The translations under genes and the position numbers were made by a program. This document shows, in pieces, positions 1 to 6,883 of a DNA stretch of 14,109 nucleotides. The notes below the pieces were generated by a model, which saw only the letters and a list, made by a program, of their open reading frames with translations, had not been told where the DNA came from and searched no databases. This DNA comes from Firmicutes bacterium UBA6226 (GTDB lineage: Bacteria; Bacillota_A; Clostridia; Peptostreptococcales; Acidaminobacteraceae), in NCBI GenBank assembly GCA_002441045.1, contig DJWQ01000117.1, forward strand, positions 1 to 14,109, read 5' to 3'. How positions within the stretch are numbered: position 1 is the stretch's first letter; every line of letters begins with the position of its first letter.

Positions 1-54
1 GACCAGTAGCAGAATGCTACCGGTCACAAGAACAGTCAATTTTTTGCGTATCAT
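1..54 (-). CDS. Probable FecCD-family iron-siderophore ABC permease, N-terminal fragment
   Basis: An ATG at 54-52 overlaps the TGA stop of the preceding substrate-binding protein gene in an ATGA arrangement and stays open to the window edge, giving 18 codons. The visible peptide begins MIRKKLTVLVTGSILLLV: a short basic N-terminus running into a hydrophobic segment, as expected for the first membrane helix of a permease. No good SD lies close to the ATG, so translation is probably coupled to the upstream gene. The family assignment rests mainly on context, because siderophore-binding lipoprotein genes are commonly followed by FecCD permeases. The fragment itself is too short to identify a family. 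Confidence 0.6.
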   Translation of the reverse strand, partial: MIRKKLTVLVTGSILLLV

Positions 55-1034
55 TTTACTAAATCAGCTGCCTCTCCAATTAATTTTAAATATTCATCAA
101 TAGTCGCTGGTATGGACAATGCACTTGGCGTTCCAGATGCTGCAAGTGGCGTGTTGTCTTCTATGATCGCTACGGATCCTCTTTGTACTGCTGGAATAGT
201 GCTTAAAAGTGCATCTGCTTGAAGTGCTTCTAAGAGCGTATCTGAGCCATAAGTGATGATAATATCCACATCTTGTAATTGATCCGCATTTTCTGCACTT
301 AATGAAATTGCAAAGCTTGCATCGTCTTCAGCTAGTGCTAAAACACTTTCTGGGAATGCCATCCCTAAATCGGTTAGGTAAGCTGCTCTTGGGTCTGCTG
401 GCAGATAAACGTAAAAGCTACCTAAGTCAGCTGGGTTAAAGTAGAAGAAAGCGGCTTTCTTACCAGCAAGTTGAGGATATTCCGATGTTTTGTCAGCAAT
501 CAATTTTTCAAGGTTTGCAACGAGTGTTTCTCCCTCAACTTCGAGCCCCATTCCTTTAGCATCCATTTTAATTTGATCCCTCCAGTAGGTTTGCCAAGGC
601 AATGTCGGGTAGGCAATGACAGGTGCAATCTCACTTAATAAATCGTATTCCTCTTGAGTTAGGCCTGAATAGGCAGCAAGAATCACATCTGGATCAGAAT
701 CAGCAATGGCTTCAAAGTTAAGCCCTGCTAGATCGTCATATAATACAGGTGAATCAACACCTAATTCTTTGAATTTTTCGGCAGTCCACGGTAACATGCC
801 GCTACCATCTGTAACGCCATAATTTGCCATAGAAATACCCACTGGTACGACGCCGAGTGCAAGAGGTGTATCTTGATTTCCCCATGAGATCGTTGCAATT
901 CTTTCAGGCTGGCTTTCTAAAATGGTTTCGCCGAAAGCATGTTCAATCACAAGGGGATAAGTTACTTCTGAATTTTGAGAAACCTCGGTTGTAACAGATG
1001 ATGTTTCTGAGGATGTCATTTCTGATGTTGTCAT
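51..1034 (-). CDS. Iron-siderophore ABC transporter substrate-binding protein (FecB/FepB-like), open part of an interrupted lipoprotein gene
   Basis: This is a periplasmic-binding-protein family protein that would capture ferric siderophore outside the membrane and deliver it to an FecCD permease. The family is recognisable from PERIATISWG near the start of the mature domain, the segment around DPDVILAAYSGLTQEEYDLL, and the following APVIAYP, which are typical of FecB/FhuD-like proteins. The open frame of 327 residues starts at an internal ATG in a Ser/Thr-rich linker, so as such it has no signal peptide. Upstream in the same frame lies a lipoprotein signal peptide with an LTGC lipobox, but codon 6 there is TAA. 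The natural gene is therefore probably 51-1124 (357 codons plus stop). A Fur-type promoter upstream supports an iron role. The gene overlaps the next permease gene by 4 bases. The family call is firm; whether the gene is functional is uncertain. Confidence 0.85.
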   Translation of the reverse strand: MTTSEMTSSETSSVTTEVSQNSEVTYPLVIEHAFGETILESQPERIATISWGNQDTPLALGVVPVGISMANYGVTDGSGMLPWTAEKFKELGVDSPVLYDDLAGLNFEAIADSDPDVILAAYSGLTQEEYDLLSEIAPVIAYPTLPWQTYWRDQIKMDAKGMGLEVEGETLVANLEKLIADKTSEYPQLAGKKAAFFYFNPADLGSFYVYLPADPRAAYLTDLGMAFPESVLALAEDDASFAISLSAENADQLQDVDIIITYGSDTLLEALQADALLSTIPAVQRGSVAIIEDNTPLAASGTPSALSIPATIDEYLKLIGEAADLVK

Positions 1035-1124
1035 TTCAGTTACAGGTTTTGAACCACATCCGGTTAGTAAAATTGTAGTTGCGAGTACGATGGCACTAAT
1101 TGATTTTTAACGGTTGAATTTCAT
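1035..1124 (-). pseudogene. Interrupted lipoprotein signal peptide of the siderophore-binding protein (TAA at codon 6)
   Basis: Reading the minus strand from an ATG at 1124-1122, the frame gives MKFNR, then TAA (1109-1107), then KSISAIVLATTILLTGCGSK, and continues without a break into the downstream 327-residue frame. The part after the stop is a hydrophobic h-region followed by an LTGC lipobox with Cys codon at 1058-1056. An AAAGGG SD (1136-1131) lies 6 bases before the ATG. The arrangement is that of a standard lipoprotein gene with one nonsense codon. TAA is one base change from AAA, CAA, GAA or TTA, so a point mutation or a sequencing error explains it equally well. Confidence 0.8.
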
Positions 1125-1211
1125 GAGTTTCCCTTTCTAATTTCATATTTTCTTTTTAATAATTAAATAATTCCTCATTTTTGGAGACAGAATCACTTAA
1201 AAAGTTCTAAA

Positions 1212-1243
1212 TGAATATTATTATCATTCTCATTTAGAGTCAA
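1212..1243 (-). promoter_or_regulatory. SigA promoter with overlapping Fur box for the siderophore uptake operon
   Basis: On the minus strand there is TTGACT (1243-1238), a 17-base spacer, then TAATAT (1220-1215). A Fur-like 7-1-7 site lies on the plus strand at 1212-1226 (TGAATATTATTATCA), matching TGATAATnATTATCA at 12 of 14 specified positions. The site covers the -10 element, the classical position for iron-dependent repression. A further partial match (TGAGAATGATAATAA, minus strand) overlaps it, so two Fur dimers could bind. Confidence 0.8.
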
Positions 1244-1465
1244 GTTTATTTTTGTTTTTTATGGTTTTAATCTAAAAAATGTAATGGATTTCATTATAAA
1301 ATTTGTATTTTTAATCTGATCGACTCTTGTATGTTAATAATGAGCGTCTGATAAGGATAAGCCATAATTCAACTGCAGACTAATAATTCCAAAGAGAAGA
1401 AGGATTTTAGCTTCATTTGTAGAATATACATCTTAGAAAAATAAGGTAAACAAGTGAGGTGTCTT
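1244..1465. other. Intergenic region between the divergent iron operon and the acetyltransferase gene
   Basis: This AT-rich stretch has no convincing ORF. A weak SigA-like candidate for the plus-strand unit is TTGTAT (1327-1332) with GATAAG (1350-1355) at 17 bases; the -10 is a poor match. The SD of the next gene is GAGG at 1456-1459. I see no RNA gene or strong hairpin. Confidence 0.4.
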
Positions 1466-2566
1466 ATGAAACTATCAAATGACAAAAGTGTTATCATTGA
1501 GCAATTGAGAAAAGGTGAATTTGTACCTTACAATGTCATCGGAGTTCTTGAAAATAGGGACTTTAATGTCTATTTTGATGATGAGAGTGGTACGGTCTGG
1601 GCTGAGAATGAGTATTTTAATTACGTCTATGGTGATATCGCTCTTTTAAAAGAAAGAGTTGCAAGTCTTGATACTGGTTTTTATGGTTTTTCCGCAGTAA
1701 GGGGTGATATCGCTGAGGCGATATATCGTGATTATCTGTTGCATTGGTACGAGCCGACTGATCGCTATTTGCATCAAGGGGAAAACTTTGGAGAATTAAC
1801 TTTATGCCCGTATGAGATGGTAAGCTTAAGCTTAGATGAGGCAGAAGGCATCGATAATCGTTATGAGTATCAACAGGAAGGATCGCTTGAAAAAATAAAA
1901 GATGCCATCCTTAATCGACCAACCTCAGCGATCTATATCGATGGTGAACTGGCAAGCTATGTACTTGTACATGAAGATAATTCTATCGGATATATGTACA
2001 CTCTTGAAAAATACAGGAAGCATGGCTTAGGGTATTGGGTGACGCTTGATATTTTGAAAAAGATGCAGGACAAGGGATCGCTCTCATTTGTGGAGATCAA
2101 TCAAAAAAATTACAAATCGCAGGGGCTAGCTGCTAAGACTGGATTTGTGAAGGATGCCTTTACACCATGGTTTGGTATCATTAAAGGCCGTCCAAACTGG
2201 TTTGATGAGTGGCAACCGTTTGGTCAATCGCCTTTTTTGTTTACAACACTCGTCCATTTAAGACATGTTGATCAATTATCTGAAAGTAACCTGCAAGGTA
2301 TATTTCATAAGGTTGAGGGCGGTTATACCTTTGAAATCTGTGAAGAAAACAATAAGTGTGCAACTGGAACGATTATGGTTGACTCAAGTGATGAAGCCTT
2401 TGTACTAAATGTAGCCAATACGTCTTTATCAACTTATGAGATCTTAAAAGTTTTAGTGACTTATTTTCCTGAAACACAAGCGAGTATCGTCATACCATTT
2501 GAGCCTGAGTTGGTTGATCAGATTGGCTGTATCGTTGGATTACAGGATTTGATAGAGAAAAAATAA
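1466..2566 (+). CDS. GNAT-family N-acetyltransferase-like protein
   Basis: This is a predicted cytoplasmic acyl-CoA-dependent acyltransferase of about 366 residues. The central region holds the GNAT signature: a beta strand (IGYMYTLEKY), then RKHGLG, which fits the Q/RxxGxG/A acetyl-CoA pyrophosphate loop, a helix (YWVTLDILKKM), and a later FVEINQKNYKSQGLAAKTGFV segment typical of FR47-like C-terminal motifs. The N-terminal ~115 residues and the C-terminal ~110 residues match nothing I recognise, so the substrate is unknown. A GTG at 1454 is possible, but GAGG at 1456-1459 lies 6 bases before ATG 1466 and overlaps the GTG, so ATG 1466 is the better start. The next gene, encoding a ribosome-directed GTPase, begins 40 bases downstream on the same strand. 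Co-transcription is plausible, though a separate promoter may also exist. Confidence 0.75.
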   Translation: MKLSNDKSVIIEQLRKGEFVPYNVIGVLENRDFNVYFDDESGTVWAENEYFNYVYGDIALLKERVASLDTGFYGFSAVRGDIAEAIYRDYLLHWYEPTDRYLHQGENFGELTLCPYEMVSLSLDEAEGIDNRYEYQQEGSLEKIKDAILNRPTSAIYIDGELASYVLVHEDNSIGYMYTLEKYRKHGLGYWVTLDILKKMQDKGSLSFVEINQKNYKSQGLAAKTGFVKDAFTPWFGIIKGRPNWFDEWQPFGQSPFLFTTLVHLRHVDQLSESNLQGIFHKVEGGYTFEICEENNKCATGTIMVDSSDEAFVLNVANTSLSTYEILKVLVTYFPETQASIVIPFEPELVDQIGCIVGLQDLIEKK

Positions 2567-2578
2567 AAAAAATATGTT
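2549..2578 (+). promoter_or_regulatory. Possible SigA promoter for the GTPase-NYN gene
   Basis: TTGATA at 2549-2554, an 18-base spacer and TATGTT at 2573-2578 lie across the end of the acetyltransferase gene, about 28 bases before the GTPase ATG. An AGAGG SD sits near 2594-2598. The match is moderate, and the gene may instead be read through from upstream. Confidence 0.35.
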
Positions 2579-2605
2579 ATGCTAAATGCTATGAGAGGTT
2601 AAGAA

Positions 2606-5293
2606 ATGGAAAAAAGAGTGATTGGCATTTTAGCACATGTTGATTCTGGCAAAACAACTTTGTCAGAGGCGTTATTATATAAAAGTGGTAAAACTAGAAA
2701 ATTGGGGCGCGTTGATAATCAAGACGCCTATTTGGACACATATGAATTAGAAAAGGCGCGTGGGATCACTATTTTCTCAAAACAAGCGGTTTTTGAATAT
2801 GGCGGAATTACCTATAATTTGTTGGATACGCCTGGGCATGTTGATTTTTCAGCGGAAATGGAAAGAACACTACAAGTTTTGGACTACGCTATAGTTGTGG
2901 TGAGCGGTGCGGATGGTGTTCAAGGCCATACCAAAACAGTTTGGCGTTTGCTTGAAAGTTACAAGGTTCCGACATTTATCTTCGTCAATAAGATGGATCA
3001 AGAGGGTGCCAGCAAAGAAGTGGTTTTATCACAGATCAAGCGTCAATTAAGCGATCACTGTATCGATTTTACAGATACTTTGACCGCTTCTTTTAGTGAG
3101 GAAATTGCCTTAACCGGCGAAGTATTGATGCATCAATATCTTACAGAAGGCAATGTCTCGCATGAAGCGATCATTGACAAGATCTCAGAGAGATGCATTT
3201 ATCCTGTATTCTTTGGATCGGCTTTAAAAATGCAAGGAATAGATGAATTTATCGAAGGGTTAAGCTATTTTTCTCAAAATAAAAAGTATTTGAATGCACT
3301 TGGGGCTAGGATTTTTAAAATCACTAGAGACGAGCAGGGGAACCGATTAACTTACTTAAAGATTACCGGAGGTTCTCTTTCAGTAAAGGACCAGCTCACG
3401 ACACCACAGTGGAGTGATAAGGTTAACCAAATCAGAATTTACTCTGGCTCAAAATATGAGATCGTTACAAGTGTCGATGCAGGTACAGTGTGTGCCGTTA
3501 CTGGATTATCGCAGTCAAAGGCAGGAGAAGGAGTGGGTATAGAAGCAGACAAGGATGGTCGTAAACCTTTATTAGAGCCTGTTTTAAACTATCAACTTAT
3601 ATTCCCAGAGTCCTCTGATGCGCGCATGATGCTACCTAAACTCAAGCAAATAGAAGATGAAGAACCAGAACTCAGTTTCGAATGGGACGAAGAAAACAGT
3701 AGCATACAGGTCAACCTCTTTGGTGAGGTACAAACTGAAATTTTGCAGAGTCTCGTATTAGAGCGATTTGATGTCTTAATAAACTATGGGCATAGTCGAA
3801 TTGTTTATAAAGAAACGATTCTCGATACAGTAGAAGGCGTGGGACACTTTGAACCACTTAGACATTATTCTGAAGTACATCTTTTGTTAGAACCTTTGCC
3901 AAGGGGCAGTGGTTTGCAGTTTGAAACCAATTGTTCTGAGGATGAACTGGCTAAAAACTGGCAAAGGCTTGTTTTAACACATCTTGCAGAAAAAGCGCAT
4001 CGAGGCGTTTTAATAGGTGCTGAGCTAACTGATGTAAAAATCACTTTAGTTGCTGGTCGTGCACACAACAAACATACTGAAGGCGGTGACTTTAGAGAAG
4101 CTACATTTAGAGCGGTGAGACAGGGACTTATGGAGGCTGAATCTCAGATTCTAGAACCTTATTATAGCTTTCAACTACACATCCCCAATGTCTATGTAGG
4201 ACGCGCTATGACCGATATCGATCAAAGATTCGGTAAATGTGAGGTCACGCTTCAAGAGGGTGGCTGGACGCTATTAACTGGTACTGGTCCTGTGGCTACG
4301 CTTCGGAATTATTATAAAGAAGTTGTGGCTTATTCAAAGGGTGAAGGTCTTTTGTTTATGTCTGTGGACGGCTATGATGTTTGCCATAATACGGAAGAAG
4401 TTTTTGAAGCTGCAAATTATGACCCAGAGCGCGATCTTAGAAATCCAAGCGCATCTGTGTTCTGTGCGCAGGGTACAGGTTTTATCGTTTCATGGGATCA
4501 GGTCAAGGATTATATGCATGTGCCAAGCGTTTTAAAGCCTGAAAGACAGTTGTTTGATTTAAGTGCGCCTTTACAAGAGATGGTGAGCAGTGGTAGTTTG
4601 AGCCTAGAAGAAATTGATTCGATCATCAACCAAACTGCTTTTGCCAACAGTGGACGAAAGTCAATGTGGCGAGATAAAAGGCGAAATAGCGAGAGAATGG
4701 GCCGTTCGTATGGTACATATGAGACGGTAAGGAATGGAAAATCTGGGCGTGAAACTGACTACAATACATTGAAACTAAAGGAATCTTATCTGTTGGTGGA
4801 TGGTTATAACGTCGTGTTTGCATGGGATGAGCTGAAGGTTTTGTCTGAGACCAGTTTAGATGCGGCTAGGGATAAGCTGTTAGAGCGATTATCCGATTAT
4901 CAAGCGATAAAAAAATCAAATATTATCGTCGTCTTTGATGCTTATAAGGTGGCAGGTAGGCGTGAATCGGTAGAGATGTATCATAATATAAAAGTAATTT
5001 TCACAGCTGAAGCACAAACTGCAGACCAATACATCGAGAAATTTGCTCATGATCACAGCAGTGAATATCAGATAACTGTAGCCACATCAGATGGTATGCA
5101 GCAGATGATTATCCGAGGCGCAGGCTGTTTGCTTATGTCTTCAAGAGAACTAAAAGAGGACATGGAGCGGGTATCAGAAGAGATAAGATCGCAGTATCTT
5201 AAAACCACAAATGGTGTAAAAACCGCAGTTGATCAAGGCTTAAGCGAAACCGATAGGGAAAAATTGAAAAATATTATCAAGGATACTAATTAA
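2606..5293 (+). CDS. Tet(M)/EF-G-like translational GTPase fused to a C-terminal NYN (YacP/Rae1-type) ribonuclease domain
   Basis: The N-terminal ~640 residues follow ribosomal-protection-protein/EF-G order. G motifs are AHVDSGKT (10-17), RGIT (52-55), DTPGH (74-78), NKMD (128-131) and GSAL (204-207), followed by the later EF-G-like domains. Residues ~728-870 form a second enzyme domain closely resembling YacP/Rae1: VDGYNVVFAW with D732, FDA with D778, TADQYIEK with D807 and ATSD with D829, the acidic residues expected for a PIN-like NYN nuclease. A basic linker of roughly 60 residues joins the two halves. Tet(M) itself is about 640 residues and has no such tail. The domain IV loop that reads YSPVSTP in Tet(M) is HNKHTEG here (487-493), which argues against tetracycline displacement. 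B. subtilis Rae1 cleaves mRNA in the ribosomal A site, so I infer a ribosome-associated factor that places a nuclease at the A site. An AGAGG SD precedes the ATG by 7 bases. Confidence 0.9.
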   Translation: MEKRVIGILAHVDSGKTTLSEALLYKSGKTRKLGRVDNQDAYLDTYELEKARGITIFSKQAVFEYGGITYNLLDTPGHVDFSAEMERTLQVLDYAIVVVSGADGVQGHTKTVWRLLESYKVPTFIFVNKMDQEGASKEVVLSQIKRQLSDHCIDFTDTLTASFSEEIALTGEVLMHQYLTEGNVSHEAIIDKISERCIYPVFFGSALKMQGIDEFIEGLSYFSQNKKYLNALGARIFKITRDEQGNRLTYLKITGGSLSVKDQLTTPQWSDKVNQIRIYSGSKYEIVTSVDAGTVCAVTGLSQSKAGEGVGIEADKDGRKPLLEPVLNYQLIFPESSDARMMLPKLKQIEDEEPELSFEWDEENSSIQVNLFGEVQTEILQSLVLERFDVLINYGHSRIVYKETILDTVEGVGHFEPLRHYSEVHLLLEPLPRGSGLQFETNCSEDELAKNWQRLVLTHLAEKAHRGVLIGAELTDVKITLVAGRAHNKHTEGGDFREATFRAVRQGLMEAESQILEPYYSFQLHIPNVYVGRAMTDIDQRFGKCEVTLQEGGWTLLTGTGPVATLRNYYKEVVAYSKGEGLLFMSVDGYDVCHNTEEVFEAANYDPERDLRNPSASVFCAQGTGFIVSWDQVKDYMHVPSVLKPERQLFDLSAPLQEMVSSGSLSLEEIDSIINQTAFANSGRKSMWRDKRRNSERMGRSYGTYETVRNGKSGRETDYNTLKLKESYLLVDGYNVVFAWDELKVLSETSLDAARDKLLERLSDYQAIKKSNIIVVFDAYKVAGRRESVEMYHNIKVIFTAEAQTADQYIEKFAHDHSSEYQITVATSDGMQQMIIRGAGCLLMSSRELKEDMERVSEEIRSQYLKTTNGVKTAVDQGLSETDREKLKNIIKDTN

Positions 5294-5304
5294 ATCTATG
5301 ACTA

Positions 5305-5350
5305 AAATAACGCTCTCCAGAGGACTGAACCTCATGAGAGCGTTATTTTT
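5305..5350. terminator. Bidirectional intrinsic terminator between convergent genes
   Basis: AAATAACGCTCTC (5305-5317) pairs perfectly with GAGAGCGTTATTT (5336-5348). The 18-base loop can form an inner GAGG/CCTC stem. Runs of T follow on the plus strand and A precede it, so it can stop both the GTPase unit and the convergent MFS gene. Confidence 0.9.
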
Positions 5351-5421
5351 GTTCATAGCTATTTTGAAAGTATTATTTGATCTATTTATTTAAATTTTTT
5401 ATCGGTTTTAATAATTTGAGC

Positions 5422-6627
5422 CTAACCAATGAAATTTTCTTTTTTTGCCACTTGTCGCTTAAACAGACTATAAAATAGCCAAGTTGCAATAAGATAAAAC
5501 ACGATGGTAAGTGCGTAAGGTGAGTTATAGCCATATTTGGCCATCATTGCGCCACCGACATAGATGCCAAGCGCCCTGGTGATGTTGTTCATCATCGCAC
5601 GCATGGCGCTCATCAGTGGTCGATGTTGATCTTCAACTATATGCATGGAGATATTTCTGATTAGGGGCTGTCCCATATTCATCAGTGAACTTCTCAGAAA
5701 AAATGCTATAGCGACGACTACTAACCCCTGTGGCAAACCTATGGCCACAAGTAGTGGAATGCTAAGCAGCTGTGTGATGATAATGGTTTTATAATTGCCA
5801 ATCCTTTTATCGAACATCGGTACCACAAGTCCGCCGATTACAGTGCCCAGTTGAGCAAAGCTTAATATCAGTCCTACGATGCCTTCTGTGGTATCCAACA
5901 TGTATTTAAGATAGACGCCAAAGAAGGGCACGATAAGCCCTGCGCCTAGTCCTATGATGCCTGTATAAGCTAAAAAGAGGACGTTAAAGCTGGTAAAGAA
6001 ACCTTTAATCTCTTTAAAGTTCAATCGTTTTTGTTTTGCCATAGGCTTGGATTTTAACTGACTTAGGGGCACGATGGCGATGATACTCATGAGACTCACT
6101 AGAATCAATGCGTATCTAATTGGCAAAATACCGACACCAAACTTTATAGTAAATATATCTGTCAGATAACCAGTCGCCAATGAGCCTGTCATAAAAGCCG
6201 CATTTCGAGTGGCAAATGTAAGGCTAAATGCATGAACACGCTCTTCGCTAGAAGTTTGATCGTAGATAAAAGGTGATTCTACTGTGAGCATCGCAGCCTG
6301 TCCAAGGCCAAAGAAAACTGATACGACCGACATCCATAGGAGGTTATCATAGCTGACAATGGCGATACTAGAGAGTCCAACCACAAATAGTCCAAAGATA
6401 AGCGTTTTTTTGTAGCCAATCCTTGCAGCAATCCATGTGATTAAAAATGCTGTAATTCCCACTGAAAGCTGTCGCAGAGATAAAAGTGTACCCACCACAG
6501 ATTCTGAATAGCCTAGCTCTTTAACGTATATGCCAAAGAAACCATTGAATGAAGCCGAAGTTAGACCATATAAAAAGACGACCAATATGAACTTTTTAAT
6601 AATCCGATTTAAATGTCGATATCCCAT
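5422..6627 (-). CDS. MFS transporter, probable drug or metabolite efflux
   Basis: This 401-residue, very hydrophobic protein has about twelve predicted membrane segments in two halves, separated by a basic cytoplasmic loop near residue 195 (LKSKPMAKQKRLNFKEIKG). The first half contains a GYKKTLIFG-type loop between helices 2 and 3, resembling MFS motif A (GxxxDRxGRR) in degenerate form. Size and layout fit the Major Facilitator Superfamily; no substrate-defining motif is visible, so efflux is a family-based guess. An in-frame TAG lies shortly upstream of ATG 6627-6625, so the ORF cannot start earlier, and no SD precedes it. The gene is monocistronic, divergent from the alkylation-repair operon and convergent with the GTPase unit. 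Confidence 0.85.
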   Translation of the reverse strand: MGYRHLNRIIKKFILVVFLYGLTSASFNGFFGIYVKELGYSESVVGTLLSLRQLSVGITAFLITWIAARIGYKKTLIFGLFVVGLSSIAIVSYDNLLWMSVVSVFFGLGQAAMLTVESPFIYDQTSSEERVHAFSLTFATRNAAFMTGSLATGYLTDIFTIKFGVGILPIRYALILVSLMSIIAIVPLSQLKSKPMAKQKRLNFKEIKGFFTSFNVLFLAYTGIIGLGAGLIVPFFGVYLKYMLDTTEGIVGLILSFAQLGTVIGGLVVPMFDKRIGNYKTIIITQLLSIPLLVAIGLPQGLVVVAIAFFLRSSLMNMGQPLIRNISMHIVEDQHRPLMSAMRAMMNNITRALGIYVGGAMMAKYGYNSPYALTIVFYLIATWLFYSLFKRQVAKKENFIG

Positions 6628-6633
6628 AGTTTT

Positions 6634-6663
6634 AGTATACTACAAGAATCATTAGTGTTGCAA
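6634..6663 (-). promoter_or_regulatory. SigA promoter of the MFS gene, implying a leaderless or near-leaderless mRNA
   Basis: On the minus strand TTGCAA (6663-6658), an 18-base spacer and TATACT (6639-6634) are followed by only six bases before the ATG (6627-6625). A start site at the usual distance from this -10 would fall on or next to the A of the ATG, and no SD is present. Confidence 0.55.
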
Positions 6664-6797
6664 ATATTTCGGGTGTCTATAGAAATTGATTCGCCATATT
6701 TACTTATGTCCGATTTTGAGTGTTTTTTTATGCGGTATGATGCTAATATTAGATTAAGGACATATTATAAGTTTAAGAATATAAACTCAAGTATGTT

Positions 6798-6826
6798 TTG
6801 ATAATGCTCAATTAATTTGCTATAAG
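6798..6826 (+). promoter_or_regulatory. SigA promoter of the alkylation-repair operon
   Basis: TTGATA (6798-6803), a 17-base spacer and TATAAG (6821-6826) match consensus at 5 of 6 positions each, about 58 bases before the Ada-AlkA ATG. The rest of the 6628-6883 gap holds no other gene that I can support. Confidence 0.6.
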
Positions 6827-6883
6827 AACGAAAGTTAGATAAATTTGATAAGTTGAATCAGTTAGTGAAAAAGGGAGTCAAAT

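Noticed and set aside
1276..1300. TAATG-gattt-CATTA dyad in the 1244-1465 gap
   Set aside because: It has only 5-bp arms in AT-rich DNA and no placement relative to a convincing promoter.
3865..4071. 68-codon open frame antisense to the GTPase-NYN gene
   Set aside because: It is a shadow frame within domain IV of a clear gene, with no initiation signal.
2606..5293. Annotation as a tetracycline resistance gene (tetM-like)
   Set aside because: The protein is some 255 residues longer than Tet(M), has a nuclease domain and lacks the YSPVSTP loop.
6613..6801. 62-codon plus-strand open frame between the MFS and Ada-AlkA genes
   Set aside because: It begins inside the MFS gene, lacks an SD and has no family resemblance; the region is better explained by two divergent promoters.
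6810..6822. Possible Ada-box-like sequence in the Ada-AlkA promoter
   Set aside because: The match to the E. coli Ada box is partial, lies between -35 and -10 rather than upstream, and AT-rich DNA gives such matches easily.
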